A DNA stretch of 32,588 bases from Phycisphaerales bacterium (GTDB taxonomy: Bacteria; Planctomycetota; Phycisphaerae; Phycisphaerales; SM1A02), in the NCBI GenBank assembly GCA_020345805.1, contig CP070772.1, positions 1,531,023-1,563,610 of the forward strand. The letters run 5' to 3'. The position numbers and the translations under genes were made by a program. Positions within the stretch are counted from its first letter, which is position 1, and every line of letters starts with the position of its first letter. The notes under the pieces were generated by a model. It was given only the letters and a program-made list of their open reading frames with translations. It did not search any database and had not been told where the DNA came from. Positions 16,494 through 24,666 of this stretch are shown here, piece after piece.

Positions 16494-16838
16494 ATGGATT
16501 CCCGCCTCCTCTCCGGCACCGTGGAAATGCTCATTCTCGAGGTGCTCGCCCGCGGCGACAGCTACGGATACCAGATCGCCCAGACCGTGCTCGGCGAGTC
16601 GGCCGGCTACTTCCAGCTCAAGGAAGGCAGCCTCTACCCGGCCCTGCACCGCCTTCAGCGGCAGAAGCTCCTGAAGGCCTACTGGATCGAGGCGGATACC
16701 TCCGAGGGCGGCCGCCGAAGGAAATACTACAAGCTCACCCCCAAGGGAAAGGCCGCCCTCAAATCCAAGCGAGAGGAATGGGCGAGGTTCGCCGCGGGCG
16801 TGAGCGGCGTGTTGGGGCAGGGTCATGTCGTGGCGTGA
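16494..16838 (+). CDS. PadR-family transcriptional regulator
   Basis: 114-residue winged-helix repressor. Family blocks are intact: SGTVEMLILEVLARGDSYGYQI at the N-terminus, FQLKEGSLYPALHRLQRQ as recognition helix, and the wing GGRRRKYYKLTPKGKAAL. The C-terminal dimerisation helix is short (KSKREEWARFAAGVSGVLG), as in the small PadR-s2 class. The ATG is supported by GGAG 7 nt upstream. It overlaps the next gene by 14 nt in another frame, so the two are translationally coupled. In many bacteria this class is paired with a HAAS-domain membrane protein, as here, and regulates that operon. The wide inverted repeat over its promoter suggests autorepression; the inducer is unknown. Confidence 0.93.
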   Translation: MDSRLLSGTVEMLILEVLARGDSYGYQIAQTVLGESAGYFQLKEGSLYPALHRLQRQKLLKAYWIEADTSEGGRRRKYYKLTPKGKAALKSKREEWARFAAGVSGVLGQGHVVA

Positions 16839-18156
16839 GGAAATCTCGGCCGGCCTGCAGCCTTCGCCGATGCCGCCCGAAGGCGGCGACGCGGCACAGG
16901 TGCGCCGCGACATCATCGACGAGCTGACCGATCACCTCGAGTGCGCCATGCGCCGAGAGCTGCGCATGACCGGTGACGAGAAAGCCGCCCGCAGAGCCGT
17001 GCTCAAGAGGTTCGGCGATCCGAAGCGCATCGCCTGCCGATTGTGGTTCGATGCGATGAAGGAGTCCATCATGAGCCAGCGAATATCACTGATCACGAAC
17101 ATCGTTCTGGCCGTCGCGTGCATCACCGTCTGCATCGTCGCCTTGCTGGCGATACAGCGCAATTCACAACTCACCGAGGCAATGCTGGCAAAGGTGGAGG
17201 CGATGGGTGCGGAGGGGCAGACGTCGGCCGCATCGGCGATCTGGGCAGAGGCAACTGTCTCCGTACACAAGGGGGCCGTGGACGGGGAAACGATCGAAGG
17301 ATTCGAAGTGGGAATCTCAGGCCACGCGTTCAACGCCGGTGAGCCCAAGGGCCTTCATGAGTTTACAGATGCGAGCGGCGCTGTCTCGTTCGGCCCCGTT
17401 CGTCCCGGCGAGTATCTACTGTATTCTGAGAGTCAAGGCGTGCGGTTTCGCCGAACTGTCCTGCTGTATCCCGGGCGCAATGAGTTGGATCCGATCGTCT
17501 GGCCCGTCATCGAGGCAAAGCCCGCACCTGTTTCATTTGAGCTTGCGATGCCTGAGAATCTGCGGCAGGACGCGGCCTACATCGTCTGTTGGTTTAATCG
17601 AACGCCTCATAAGCACGACCTTGCCGCCGGTCCGTGGAGGTGGAAGACGGTGAAGGTGATCTTTGCCCCGGACGGTCGGGCGATGATTGTGGGCGACGAC
17701 GATCTGCTCTTCACCGAGCAGATCGAAGGTCTGGTGGGGCTCCTTTTTCAGACCTTGGCAGAGGACAAGCTGCGATTCGTCGACGAACCTGTGCTCGATG
17801 CCTCGTTCACGTATCGCCTTAAGTCAATCAGCATGCTGGCTCCGCTCACTCCCTCCGATGCTGAGCGGGGACGGTACCTGGAGGTACGCGCCGCAATGCA
17901 TGATCGCGATGGCTTCACCAGACCAGACGCCGGCTTATCAATCCGCGTCGGGGAGCGTTCACCTTCGGTAGGCATCTCACTCTTCCAGAGAATCGGCAAA
18001 GCTTGGTTCGACAGTCTGCCCGACTTGGAAGTCACCCATGGCAGCGACAGCGCATGGCGGCTGGAGATCCCGGATTGGTTTGCTGATCTCGCTTCTCACG
18101 AGGTTCGGAAGTACAAGGATGACCTACAACGATATAGTGAGCAGTCTGGAACTTGA
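16825..18156 (+). CDS. HAAS-domain membrane protein coupled to PadR
   Basis: 443-residue protein. Residues 1-75 (RRDIIDELTDHLECAMRREL, then AARRAVLKRFGDPKRIACRL) match the HAAS / permease-prefix helical domain usually encoded beside small PadR regulators. One membrane helix follows (about 88-112), then a short linker that looks coiled, then a long extracytoplasmic region. Its first part (about 140-235: ATVSVHKGAVDGETIEGFEV, TDASGAVSFGPVRPGEYLLY) reads like a carboxypeptidase-regulatory beta-sandwich. The rest (about 235-440) has no family I recognise. Most HAAS proteins carry permease helices instead, so the outer domain is unusual. Start ATG overlaps the padR end. Function inferred: a membrane component controlled by PadR, perhaps sensing outside the membrane through the beta-sandwich. 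A bidirectional terminator follows. Confidence 0.8.
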   Translation: MSWREEISAGLQPSPMPPEGGDAAQVRRDIIDELTDHLECAMRRELRMTGDEKAARRAVLKRFGDPKRIACRLWFDAMKESIMSQRISLITNIVLAVACITVCIVALLAIQRNSQLTEAMLAKVEAMGAEGQTSAASAIWAEATVSVHKGAVDGETIEGFEVGISGHAFNAGEPKGLHEFTDASGAVSFGPVRPGEYLLYSESQGVRFRRTVLLYPGRNELDPIVWPVIEAKPAPVSFELAMPENLRQDAAYIVCWFNRTPHKHDLAAGPWRWKTVKVIFAPDGRAMIVGDDDLLFTEQIEGLVGLLFQTLAEDKLRFVDEPVLDASFTYRLKSISMLAPLTPSDAERGRYLEVRAAMHDRDGFTRPDAGLSIRVGERSPSVGISLFQRIGKAWFDSLPDLEVTHGSDSAWRLEIPDWFADLASHEVRKYKDDLQRYSEQSGT

Positions 18157-18194
18157 ACGTCTGTCGGATCGCTCCTTCACATATCACCCACGCG

Positions 18195-18224
18195 AAAGCC
18201 CCGGCAAAGCTTTGCCGGGGCTTT
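18195..18224. terminator. Bidirectional terminator between the padR operon and cstA
   Basis: A perfect 30-nt palindrome centred on AAGCTT: AAAGCCCCGGCAAAG (18195-18209) and its complement to 18224. Each strand ends in TTT. It lies 38 nt after the HAAS gene stop and 49 nt after the cstA stop on the other strand, so it can serve both convergent units. Confidence 0.8.
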
Positions 18225-18273
18225 GATGTGCGAACGAGTTGTGTTGAGTTTCACATACAGACGCGCGCGATGA

Positions 18274-20169
18274 TCACGCCCCCGCACCCTCCAGCGCCGG
18301 GAGAACCGTCTCCAGCTTCCCCCTCGCGCCGGGCCAGAGGATGGCGGCCTCGACGATCATCCACAACTCCAGGGCCAGCGTGGCGAGAGCCACGATCACC
18401 AACACCCAGTCGGGATTCTCTTGAAACAGCCAGCCAGGCTGGTCGCCTGCGTTTGAAACGAACAACTGCCAGATCATCCCCCACGCGGGCATGATGAGCA
18501 TGAACACCATGGGAATGGCGATGAACCAGACCGGCAGCCTGCGCCGCCACAGCCAGAAGCCGATCACCAGGAACGCCAGCCCGCCCAAGAGTTGATTGGT
18601 CGCCCCGAACATGGGCCAGAGGATGAGCCCGCCCGAGCCGGCGGTCTGCCATGACCAGGCCTGGCCCGAAGCAGGCAGTGCCGCCATCAACGCGGCTACA
18701 ACCACGCCGAAGATCGTCGCCGCGTGACGGTTCTGAAGCCACGCGAGCGGATTGACCGCACTTATCGATCGATCGACTGCCGCCCCCTCGCCGCCTGGGC
18801 GAGTCGCGAAGGTCGAGGCGATCTCCTGGATCACGTAGCGCTGAATGCGACAGGCGGTGTCGAGGGTGGTGCCGGCGAACGAGGCAACCAGCACGCCCAT
18901 CAATGCCGCGGCAACGCCCCCGCCGATCCCCATCGCCCGCAGGAAGTTCGCCGCCCCGTCCACGAACGCCGCGATCTTCGTGCCCAGCCCGCCCGCGGCG
19001 GTCCACGAGCCGTAGCGCCCGGCCCACGCCTCGACCCCGGTGAGAACCGTCCCGTCAGAGGCGGCGATCCCCAGCCCCAGTCCCGCGGCGCAGGCCAGGA
19101 TCACCAGCACGGCAAGGAAACTCTCGGTGAGCATCGAGCCGTAACCGACGAACTGGGCATCAGTTTCCCGACGGAGCTGCTTACTGGACGTGCCGCTGCT
19201 CACCAGGCAGTGAAAGCCGCTGATCGCCCCGCACGCGACGGTGATGAACAGGAACGGCAGTATCAGCGGCGCGCCCGCCGGCGACCACTGCGCCACCGGA
19301 GCGGTGATCACCAGCTCGGGCCGGGCCGCACCTTCCGTCGGTGGCGCCCCTCCGAAGATCGCCGCGGCGATCAGCCCCAGCAGGATTAGCGCCAACGCCG
19401 TGAGCAGTTGCAGACTGTTGATGTAATCGCGCGGCTGGAGCAGCATCCACACCGGCAGAACCGACGCGATATACGAATAAACGAGCAGCAGGATCACCCA
19501 GGTGAAGTTCGGCCATGCCGCCAAGATCGTGTTGAAGGCGTGCAGAGGCCCCCAGTCGCCGAAGATCACCGTCAGGTACATGATCGCCAGGGCGAGGATG
19601 GACGGGATCGCCAGACCTATTCCTTTGCGGTGCAGCCAGATGCCGATGGCCACCGCGATGGGGATCTGCACCAGGCAGGGGAAGATCGAGGAGGGAAACT
19701 GCCGGAACACCGCGGCGATCACCAGGCCGAAGATCGCCAGCACGATGGTCAAGGTGACGAACAGCACGAGCAGGAACAGCAGCCGCACCCGCCGGTTGAG
19801 CACCCTCCCGGCGATGTCGCCCACGGTCTGGCCGCGATTGCGCAGCGATACCACCAGCGCCCCGAAGTCGTGGACCGCCCCGATGAAGATGGAGCCGAAG
19901 AACACCCACAGCAGGGCCGGCAGCCAGCCCCACATGATCGCGATGGCCGGGCCCACGATGGGGCCGGTGCCCGCGATGGACGTGAAGTGATGCCCGAAGA
20001 CCACGGCCTTCTTCGTGGGCACGTAGTCGCGATCGTCGTTCATCTCCACGCTCGGCACGACCGCCTTCGGATCCAGTCTGAAGATATGTCTGGCCAGCCA
20101 TCGGCCGTAGGTGTGGTAGGCGATGAGGTACCCGACCAGCGCGCCGACGGCGATGAGCAATGTGTTCAT
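18274..20169 (-). CDS. cstA: Carbon starvation protein CstA family transporter
   Basis: 631-residue inner-membrane transporter of the CstA family, whose characterised members take up pyruvate or peptides. About 15 hydrophobic segments. Signature blocks: RDYVPTKKAVVFGHHFTSIA with AGTGPIVGPAIAIMWGWLPA and FIGAVHDFGALVVSLRN near the N-terminus, CGAISGFHCLVSSGTSSKQL in the middle and SFAGTTLDTACRIQRYV later, all typical. E. coli CstA is about 700 residues; this shorter form lacks part of the C-terminal extension but keeps the conserved core. It starts with ATG at 20169, 4 nt after the DUF2752 gene, so it is probably the last cistron of a minus-strand run of small membrane proteins. A bidirectional terminator lies past its stop. 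Confidence 0.95.
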   Translation of the reverse strand: MNTLLIAVGALVGYLIAYHTYGRWLARHIFRLDPKAVVPSVEMNDDRDYVPTKKAVVFGHHFTSIAGTGPIVGPAIAIMWGWLPALLWVFFGSIFIGAVHDFGALVVSLRNRGQTVGDIAGRVLNRRVRLLFLLVLFVTLTIVLAIFGLVIAAVFRQFPSSIFPCLVQIPIAVAIGIWLHRKGIGLAIPSILALAIMYLTVIFGDWGPLHAFNTILAAWPNFTWVILLLVYSYIASVLPVWMLLQPRDYINSLQLLTALALILLGLIAAAIFGGAPPTEGAARPELVITAPVAQWSPAGAPLILPFLFITVACGAISGFHCLVSSGTSSKQLRRETDAQFVGYGSMLTESFLAVLVILACAAGLGLGIAASDGTVLTGVEAWAGRYGSWTAAGGLGTKIAAFVDGAANFLRAMGIGGGVAAALMGVLVASFAGTTLDTACRIQRYVIQEIASTFATRPGGEGAAVDRSISAVNPLAWLQNRHAATIFGVVVAALMAALPASGQAWSWQTAGSGGLILWPMFGATNQLLGGLAFLVIGFWLWRRRLPVWFIAIPMVFMLIMPAWGMIWQLFVSNAGDQPGWLFQENPDWVLVIVALATLALELWMIVEAAILWPGARGKLETVLPALEGAGA

Positions 20170-20173
20170 GGGT

Positions 20174-20596
20174 CTAGACGAACTCCCGCCAGATCAGATA
20201 GGCCCAGTTGGACAGGAAAACAACGGTGACAACGATCCAGGCTCTCCGGCGGCCGATAGCCCCGAAGCCCGGCGACCATCGGCGCCCAAAGCCCAGTCGC
20301 AGGACCAGCCAGATCACTGCCAGCATCAAGGCTGCAAACGTCAAGGGATTGAGAAGCAGAGCGTCAACTGGCCGTCCCTGACCCAGCGCCAGCACCATGC
20401 GCGTCGTTCCGCAAGTCGGGCAGGGCAGCCCGGTCACTCGATGAAACAGACACAGCGACGGCGGCGACTCCACCAAGCGGCTGAGCCAGCTTGCCAGCCA
20501 GACGCCTCCCAGCCAGACCGCCGTAACCGCAACCGCCCACCTCGGTACGCCGATCCTGCGCCCGCACCGCGGTATTGCCAGACCGGAGGACCACAC
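20174..20596 (-). CDS. DUF2752 domain membrane protein
   Basis: About 140-residue membrane protein with the DUF2752 signature SLCLFHRVTGLPCPTCGTTR between the first and second helices; the CPxCG pair of cysteines could bind a metal or be redox active. Helices at about residues 20-38, 75-98 and 115-135. The frame is open to GTG 20656, but that start overlaps the upstream DUF4190 gene by 55 nt. GTG 20596 begins 5 nt after the DUF4190 stop and leaves a normal N-terminus, so it is preferred; the choice is not certain. It ends 4 nt before cstA. The function of DUF2752 is unknown; it commonly travels with DUF4190 and similar small membrane proteins in Bacteroidetes and planctomycetes. Confidence 0.8.
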   Translation of the reverse strand: MWSSGLAIPRCGRRIGVPRWAVAVTAVWLGGVWLASWLSRLVESPPSLCLFHRVTGLPCPTCGTTRMVLALGQGRPVDALLLNPLTFAALMLAVIWLVLRLGFGRRWSPGFGAIGRRRAWIVVTVVFLSNWAYLIWREFV

Positions 20597-20601
20597 GGGG
20601 G

Positions 20602-20919
20602 CTACGCTCCGGCAGCAGCGGCGCCGACTCCGATTATCACGATCAGGACTATCCACAGGATCGCGATGATCACGCCGATAAGGGCCAGGACAACACTCAC
20701 GATGCCGCAGACCTTCCCGGCAACGGTCAGCCCTTCGCCCGCGGGGTCCATGCGGCCGGCCTGCATTTCCCGCAGATCATTGTTACCCATCACCCAGGCG
20801 ACGATGCCGAAGATGACACAGAGGACGATCCCGAGAATCCCAAACACGAGGATCATTGCTCCGCGGTGCGCGCGCATGGCGCCGCCGGATGGCGGCATCG
20901 GTGCAGGTGTTTGCGTCAT
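20602..20919 (-). CDS. DUF4190-like small membrane protein
   Basis: 105-residue protein: a proline-rich polar N-terminus, a first helix (MILVFGILGIVLCVIFGIVAW), a MGNNDLREMQAGRMDPAGEG linker and a second helix (VCGIVSVVLALIGVIIAILW). This two-helix layout with a D/E-rich linker ending in G-x-x-x-AG-x-x-x-G is the DUF4190 pattern, often fused to or near zinc ribbons and TM2-type proteins. ATG 20919 is preferred to ATG 20925 because AGGGG then lies 7 nt upstream. It is the intact paralogue of the broken copy just upstream (21127-21551). Function unknown; probably expressed with DUF2752 and cstA. Confidence 0.8.
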   Translation of the reverse strand: MTQTPAPMPPSGGAMRAHRGAMILVFGILGIVLCVIFGIVAWVMGNNDLREMQAGRMDPAGEGLTVAGKVCGIVSVVLALIGVIIAILWIVLIVIIGVGAAAAGA

Positions 20920-21126
20920 TGACATGCCCCTAAACAGCTTTGGTCTTGTTCGTTGAGTCCACGCCGCGGGCGGGCGAGCGAGAGTGCCACCAACGGCACG
21001 CCCCAGGATTTAAGGCTGCACCCGCCGCACCACGAAGCTACCGGAGGCAACGGCGATTTGTCAAGCATTCGCAGCTGTGATCGGCAATCGCCGCCCGATC
21101 AGCGTTTGCCCTCCCGCGCCCGGCGA

Positions 21127-21551
21127 CTATGGATTCCACTGACCGGGACCGCCCCATCCGCCGGTGGCGGCGAGACCGATCTGGAAGACGATCGCCAGAA
21201 CCACGAGAACCAGGGCGAGCACGGCCAGGACCACACCGATAACACCAAGGATCCTGCCTGCGGTTGCCAGACCGTGACCCGTCGGGTCCATTTCGCCGGC
21301 TGCCATGGCTCTCACGTCGGCGTTGCCCATCCCACCGGCCAACACGCTGAAAACCATGCGGAGGGTATGAACAGAGCACAACAACCGCACCGCAGGATAA
21401 GTGTGTCCGCACACCCCACGATCCCGAGGATCAGAATCATCACCCCGCGGCGTGGGCGCAGGCCCGCTTCCGGGCCGGCCCCGGGGCGCTCCATCGGCAT
21501 CGTCGGGGGGGCTACACCGGTTGGTTCCTGCGATTGCCCGTGTTCATCCAT
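21127..21551 (-). pseudogene. Frameshifted DUF4190-like gene
   Basis: Two frames together match the intact neighbour. The first (from ATG 21551) gives a proline-rich N-terminus and RRGVMILILGIVG, equal to RGAMILVFGILG of the intact protein, then runs into nonsense-like CADTLILRCGCC. The second frame picks up at about nt 21357 with VFSVLAGGMGNADVRAMAAG and EMDPTGHGLATAGRILGVIG, equal to VIFGIVAWVMGNNDLREMQAG and DPAGEGLTVAGKVCGIVS. Between them are about 56 nt where the intact gene needs about 12, so an insertion of roughly 44 nt with a frame change broke the first membrane helix. A sequencing error alone would not explain the extra length. Alternatively each part could be translated separately, but the first would lack its second helix. 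Confidence 0.65.
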
Positions 21552-21593
21552 TGTCACGCATTCGCGAATCGCGGAGCGGAGTGAGATCCCGGC

Positions 21594-22118
21594 TCAGGCC
21601 GGCGGCGGCTCGGGTGCAGAAGGCGCGAAAGGCGCCCCGTTGATCTGACCCTTCAATGTCAGCACCCTGACCAGGAACAGAATCAGCACCACCAGGGCGG
21701 CAAGCTCCGCCAGACCGGTAACGCAACTGACGATCGGTATACATCCGCCGACAACCGCGACCGCCGAAAGAACGGCGTACGACAACCCCAAAGAGCGCCC
21801 GCAGTCACCGACATCAATGCGGCCATTTGCGGCGAAATAGCTCTGATAGGACTCCGGCAGTCGGAGAAAGACAAGGAAGTTCCAAGCGCAGCTGAACAGC
21901 GGAATGAGCAGCAGCCACACCAGGCCCGGAGTCATCCTGCAATGTTGGGGCGGGATTCGGCTGAAACAGCCGTGCAGCAGCGCGCAGATCACAATCGCGA
22001 CAACCAGATTGAAGGAGAGCAGGACCACGAAGACCAGCAGGATCCATTCCGCTCCTCCCGGAAGTGCAAACGCCAGCTCCGTCCCGCCGGCCGTGAGGGC
22101 ATACGCCATGGCTATCAC
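21594..22118 (-). CDS. Membrane protein of unknown function
   Basis: 174 residues with about four hydrophobic segments (20-48, 62-85, 105-130, 132-155) and a proline-rich C-terminal tail (PFAPSAPEPPPA). A segment MTPGLVWLLLIPLFSCAWNF with LVFLRLPESYQSYF lies between helices 1 and 3, followed by DVGDCGRSLGLSYAVL. I have a sense that this W-x-L-x-x-P-L-F/W-N-F pattern recurs in planctomycete and myxobacterial membrane proteins, but cannot name the family. Start is GTG 22118 with AAGGGGA 6 nt upstream; ATG 22109 is the alternative. It heads the minus-strand cluster that runs toward cstA, and lies back to back with the DegT gene at 22337. Confidence 0.7.
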   Translation of the reverse strand: MIAMAYALTAGGTELAFALPGGAEWILLVFVVLLSFNLVVAIVICALLHGCFSRIPPQHCRMTPGLVWLLLIPLFSCAWNFLVFLRLPESYQSYFAANGRIDVGDCGRSLGLSYAVLSAVAVVGGCIPIVSCVTGLAELAALVVLILFLVRVLTLKGQINGAPFAPSAPEPPPA

Positions 22119-22336
22119 GGGATGTCCCCTTCAAAACCCGGTTGCCCCTGATTAATCCACAGGAATTACACAAGGCGACAGGGAGCGAGACTAACGGCTA
22201 CGGGTCGGATCCGCAACGATTCTCCGTTATCCACGTTTCAGACGTGTACCCGGCAATCCCGCTGCGCGGAGCGGCCCTTATCGTTTATCATCTGTCGACC
22301 ACAGACGACGTAGCCGGTCACATCGGAGCCTCGCTC

Positions 22337-23623
22337 ATGACCACTGGAACTTCCCGCTCCCCCCAGGTTTCTGACAGGCCCGCCATCCTCGGCGGTTCTC
22401 CCGCGGTCGATCTGCCCCAGGAGGAGGCCAATCGCTGGCCGATCATCACCGCAGAGGACGAACGAGCGGTTCTTGAGGTATTGCGCTCCGGGCAACTGTC
22501 CATCCACGAGGTAGTTACGGCGCTGGAGGAGGACTACAAGAGGTGGTTGGACATGCCCATCGCCGTCGCCCACAACAACGGCACCGGCGCGATCCACGCC
22601 GCCCTCCATGCCTTCGACATCGGTCCGGGCGATGAGGTGATCGTGCCCTCCGCCACCTGGTGGTCATCCGTCATGCCCATCCTCCACCACGGCGGGGTGC
22701 CGGTGTTCGCCGAAACCGAGGAGCAGTGCATCGGCCTGGATCCGGCGGACGTGGAAAAACGCATCGCCGACCGCACGAAGGCCATCATGGTCGTGCACCT
22801 CTTCGGAATGCCCTCGAAGATGGACGAACTGATGGCCGTGGCGAACAAGCACAACCTCAAGGTGCTGGAAGACGCCTCACATGCCCACGGCGCGGTCTAC
22901 AAGGGCCGGAAGATCGGGACGATCGGCGACGCCGCCGTCTTCAGCATGCAGGCCAACAAGCTCCTGCCCTCGGCCGAGGGCGGAATGTTCCTTACCCGCG
23001 ATCCCGAAATGTGGGAGAAGGTGATCCGTTACGGCCACTACGAGCGCCTCCTGCCCATGAAGGGCTCGCCCAACCGGCGCTTCGCCGCCACCGGCTTCGG
23101 GATGAAGTACCGCATGTCCCCCCTCAGCGCCGCGGTGGCCCGCACCCAGCTCAAGAGCCTCCCGGAACGGAACGCCCGGCGGAATGAAAACTGCATCTGC
23201 CTTTCCGAAAAACTTGAGAAACTCGGCTTTCAGACTTTTCTCGCCCCGGAAGGGGTCCAGCGTGTGTATTTCGAGTTCCTCATCAGATACGACCAGTCCC
23301 AAACCGGCCTGCCCATCGGCGATCTGGCCCGAGCCCTCCAGGCCGAGGGAGCCCTCGTGGGAGCCCCCCGATATCCCCTGCTGCACCAGCAGCCGGTCTT
23401 TACCGAGGGCGTATGGGCCAAGATCGCCCGTTTGCAGGGAACTGCGAAGCAGCCTCTGAGAGAGTATGATCCGCGTGACCTGCCCCGCACCACCATGGGC
23501 AACGCCTCGCTGTTGAAGCTCCCCAGCTTCCCCAACGCCGACCGCCCCCTGCTGGACCAGTACGCCCGGGCATTCGAGAAGGTGATGGCCCACGCCGACG
23601 ATCTGCCGCGGGAGGACAAATGA
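22337..23623 (+). CDS. DegT/DnrJ/EryC1/StrS-type PLP aminotransferase
   Basis: 428-residue fold-type I PLP enzyme of the sugar aminotransferase family. The PLP lysine is in VFSMQANKLLPSAEGGMF, the classical S-x-x-x-x-K-x-x-x-x-x-E-G-G motif; NNGTGAIHAALHAFDIGPGD with VIVPSATWWSS and LEDASHAHGAVYKGRKIG are the other family blocks. It would transfer an amino group to a keto-sugar nucleotide, or act as a related dehydratase. ATG 22337 is chosen since GGAG lies 8 nt upstream and the frame's upstream 65 codons show no domain. Its stop overlaps the start of an acyltransferase gene, so an amino-sugar or amino-lipid product that is then acylated is possible; there is no glycosyltransferase next to it to confirm that. 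Confidence 0.9.
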   Translation: MTTGTSRSPQVSDRPAILGGSPAVDLPQEEANRWPIITAEDERAVLEVLRSGQLSIHEVVTALEEDYKRWLDMPIAVAHNNGTGAIHAALHAFDIGPGDEVIVPSATWWSSVMPILHHGGVPVFAETEEQCIGLDPADVEKRIADRTKAIMVVHLFGMPSKMDELMAVANKHNLKVLEDASHAHGAVYKGRKIGTIGDAAVFSMQANKLLPSAEGGMFLTRDPEMWEKVIRYGHYERLLPMKGSPNRRFAATGFGMKYRMSPLSAAVARTQLKSLPERNARRNENCICLSEKLEKLGFQTFLAPEGVQRVYFEFLIRYDQSQTGLPIGDLARALQAEGALVGAPRYPLLHQQPVFTEGVWAKIARLQGTAKQPLREYDPRDLPRTTMGNASLLKLPSFPNADRPLLDQYARAFEKVMAHADDLPREDK

Positions 23624-24411
23624 GCGCTGCGAACCGGGTACAAGCTCCGACCACCGCCGAAATCGAGAAGCGATTTCGCCACCCGGCGGTTCACGTGGCC
23701 CGGCCGGTGATCTGGGGCGGTATCGGCGTGCTGCGCACGGTGCGTCGATTCAAGTGGACGGCCCGCGGCGCCGAGCGGCTCTATCGCTACGAGAGCCCGC
23801 TCATCTTCGCCGCCAATCATTGCAGTCACGCCGACACCGCCGCCATCCTCGGTACGCTGCCCCGCTATCTGCGCAAGCGGACCGCCGTCGCCGCGGCACT
23901 GGACGTCTTCGGACCGGCCCGCTATGTGCCGAAGAAAACGCTGAAGTGGTTCCGCCGCGAGATGCTCCAGTTCATCGTGGCCGGCGGATTCCGCGCTTTC
24001 GCCTTTGATCGCCACGGAGCCCCCCACCGCTCGCTGCGCACGGCATCAGATCTCGTCGACAACGGCTGGAACCTGATTCTCTATCCCGAGGGCACCCGCA
24101 GCCGCTCGGGCGAGATGGCCACCTTCAAGCCCGGCGTGGGGCTGCTGGCCCGCCGCACCCGCAGGCCGGTGGTGCCCATCCACGTCTGCGGCGGGGCGTC
24201 CATTCTCCGCTGCGGCCAGTTCATGCCCTCCCACGGCCACGCCTTCGTGCGCTACGGCCGGCCGCTTGAATGGCAGAAGGGCGAATCGGCCGAGGTCTTC
24301 ACCACCCGGATCGAAGAGGCCGTCCGCCGCCTGGCGGTCGCCAACGAGCAGTTGGCCCTCTCCCCCCCCGCCGGCAAAATCGCGTCCATGCTTGCGCACC
24401 TCAAAGGTTGA
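23620..24411 (+). CDS. PlsC-type 1-acyl-glycerol-3-phosphate acyltransferase family protein
   Basis: 263-residue acyltransferase of the PlsC/LPLAT family. Catalytic block I is NHCSHAD (the HX4D motif) at about residues 66-72, block III is LYPEGTRSRSGE at about 158-169, and PVVPIHVCGG is block IV. It would move an acyl chain from acyl-ACP or acyl-CoA to a lipid precursor at the inner face of the membrane; the only hydrophobic stretch is weak and near residue 30. The ATG overlaps the stop of the DegT gene (ATGA), so the two are co-translated. Whether it makes phosphatidic acid or modifies a product of the DegT enzyme cannot be decided; housekeeping PlsC proteins are similar in length. Confidence 0.88.
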   Translation: MSAANRVQAPTTAEIEKRFRHPAVHVARPVIWGGIGVLRTVRRFKWTARGAERLYRYESPLIFAANHCSHADTAAILGTLPRYLRKRTAVAAALDVFGPARYVPKKTLKWFRREMLQFIVAGGFRAFAFDRHGAPHRSLRTASDLVDNGWNLILYPEGTRSRSGEMATFKPGVGLLARRTRRPVVPIHVCGGASILRCGQFMPSHGHAFVRYGRPLEWQKGESAEVFTTRIEEAVRRLAVANEQLALSPPAGKIASMLAHLKG

Positions 24412-24654
24412 ACAACCGTTTTGTGCGCTGTCGGGTCGAATACTCGGCGCGGTGGAATCACCACGGGAAATCCGACCGGATCAGATCAGGATGGTGATTC
24501 GCTGCCGCCCTCGCGCTCATCCGACATCGAAAGATCAAGTTTCATGAACTCCGGCTCCGGTATACCCCCTGGCGACTTCAGGGTCGTCCGTGGGTTTCAG
24601 TGCCGTATCGGCGCTGGCAGGCCCGGCCACTCGGATCGCCGGCCCGACCGCCGG

Positions 24655-24660
24655 TACAAT
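24655..24660 (+). promoter_or_regulatory. Candidate -10 box (TACAAT), leaderless arrangement
   Basis: TACAAT is followed by six C residues and then the ATG at 24667. It is the closest of the TAnnnT boxes to the sigma-70 consensus TATAAT; there is no ribosome site between it and the start codon. Confidence 0.5.
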
Positions 24661-24666
24661 CCCCCC

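Noticed and set aside
24412..24666. Upstream extension of the hscB frame to 24421
   Set aside because: The extra 82 residues have no J-protein counterpart; the J domain begins naturally at ATG 24667.
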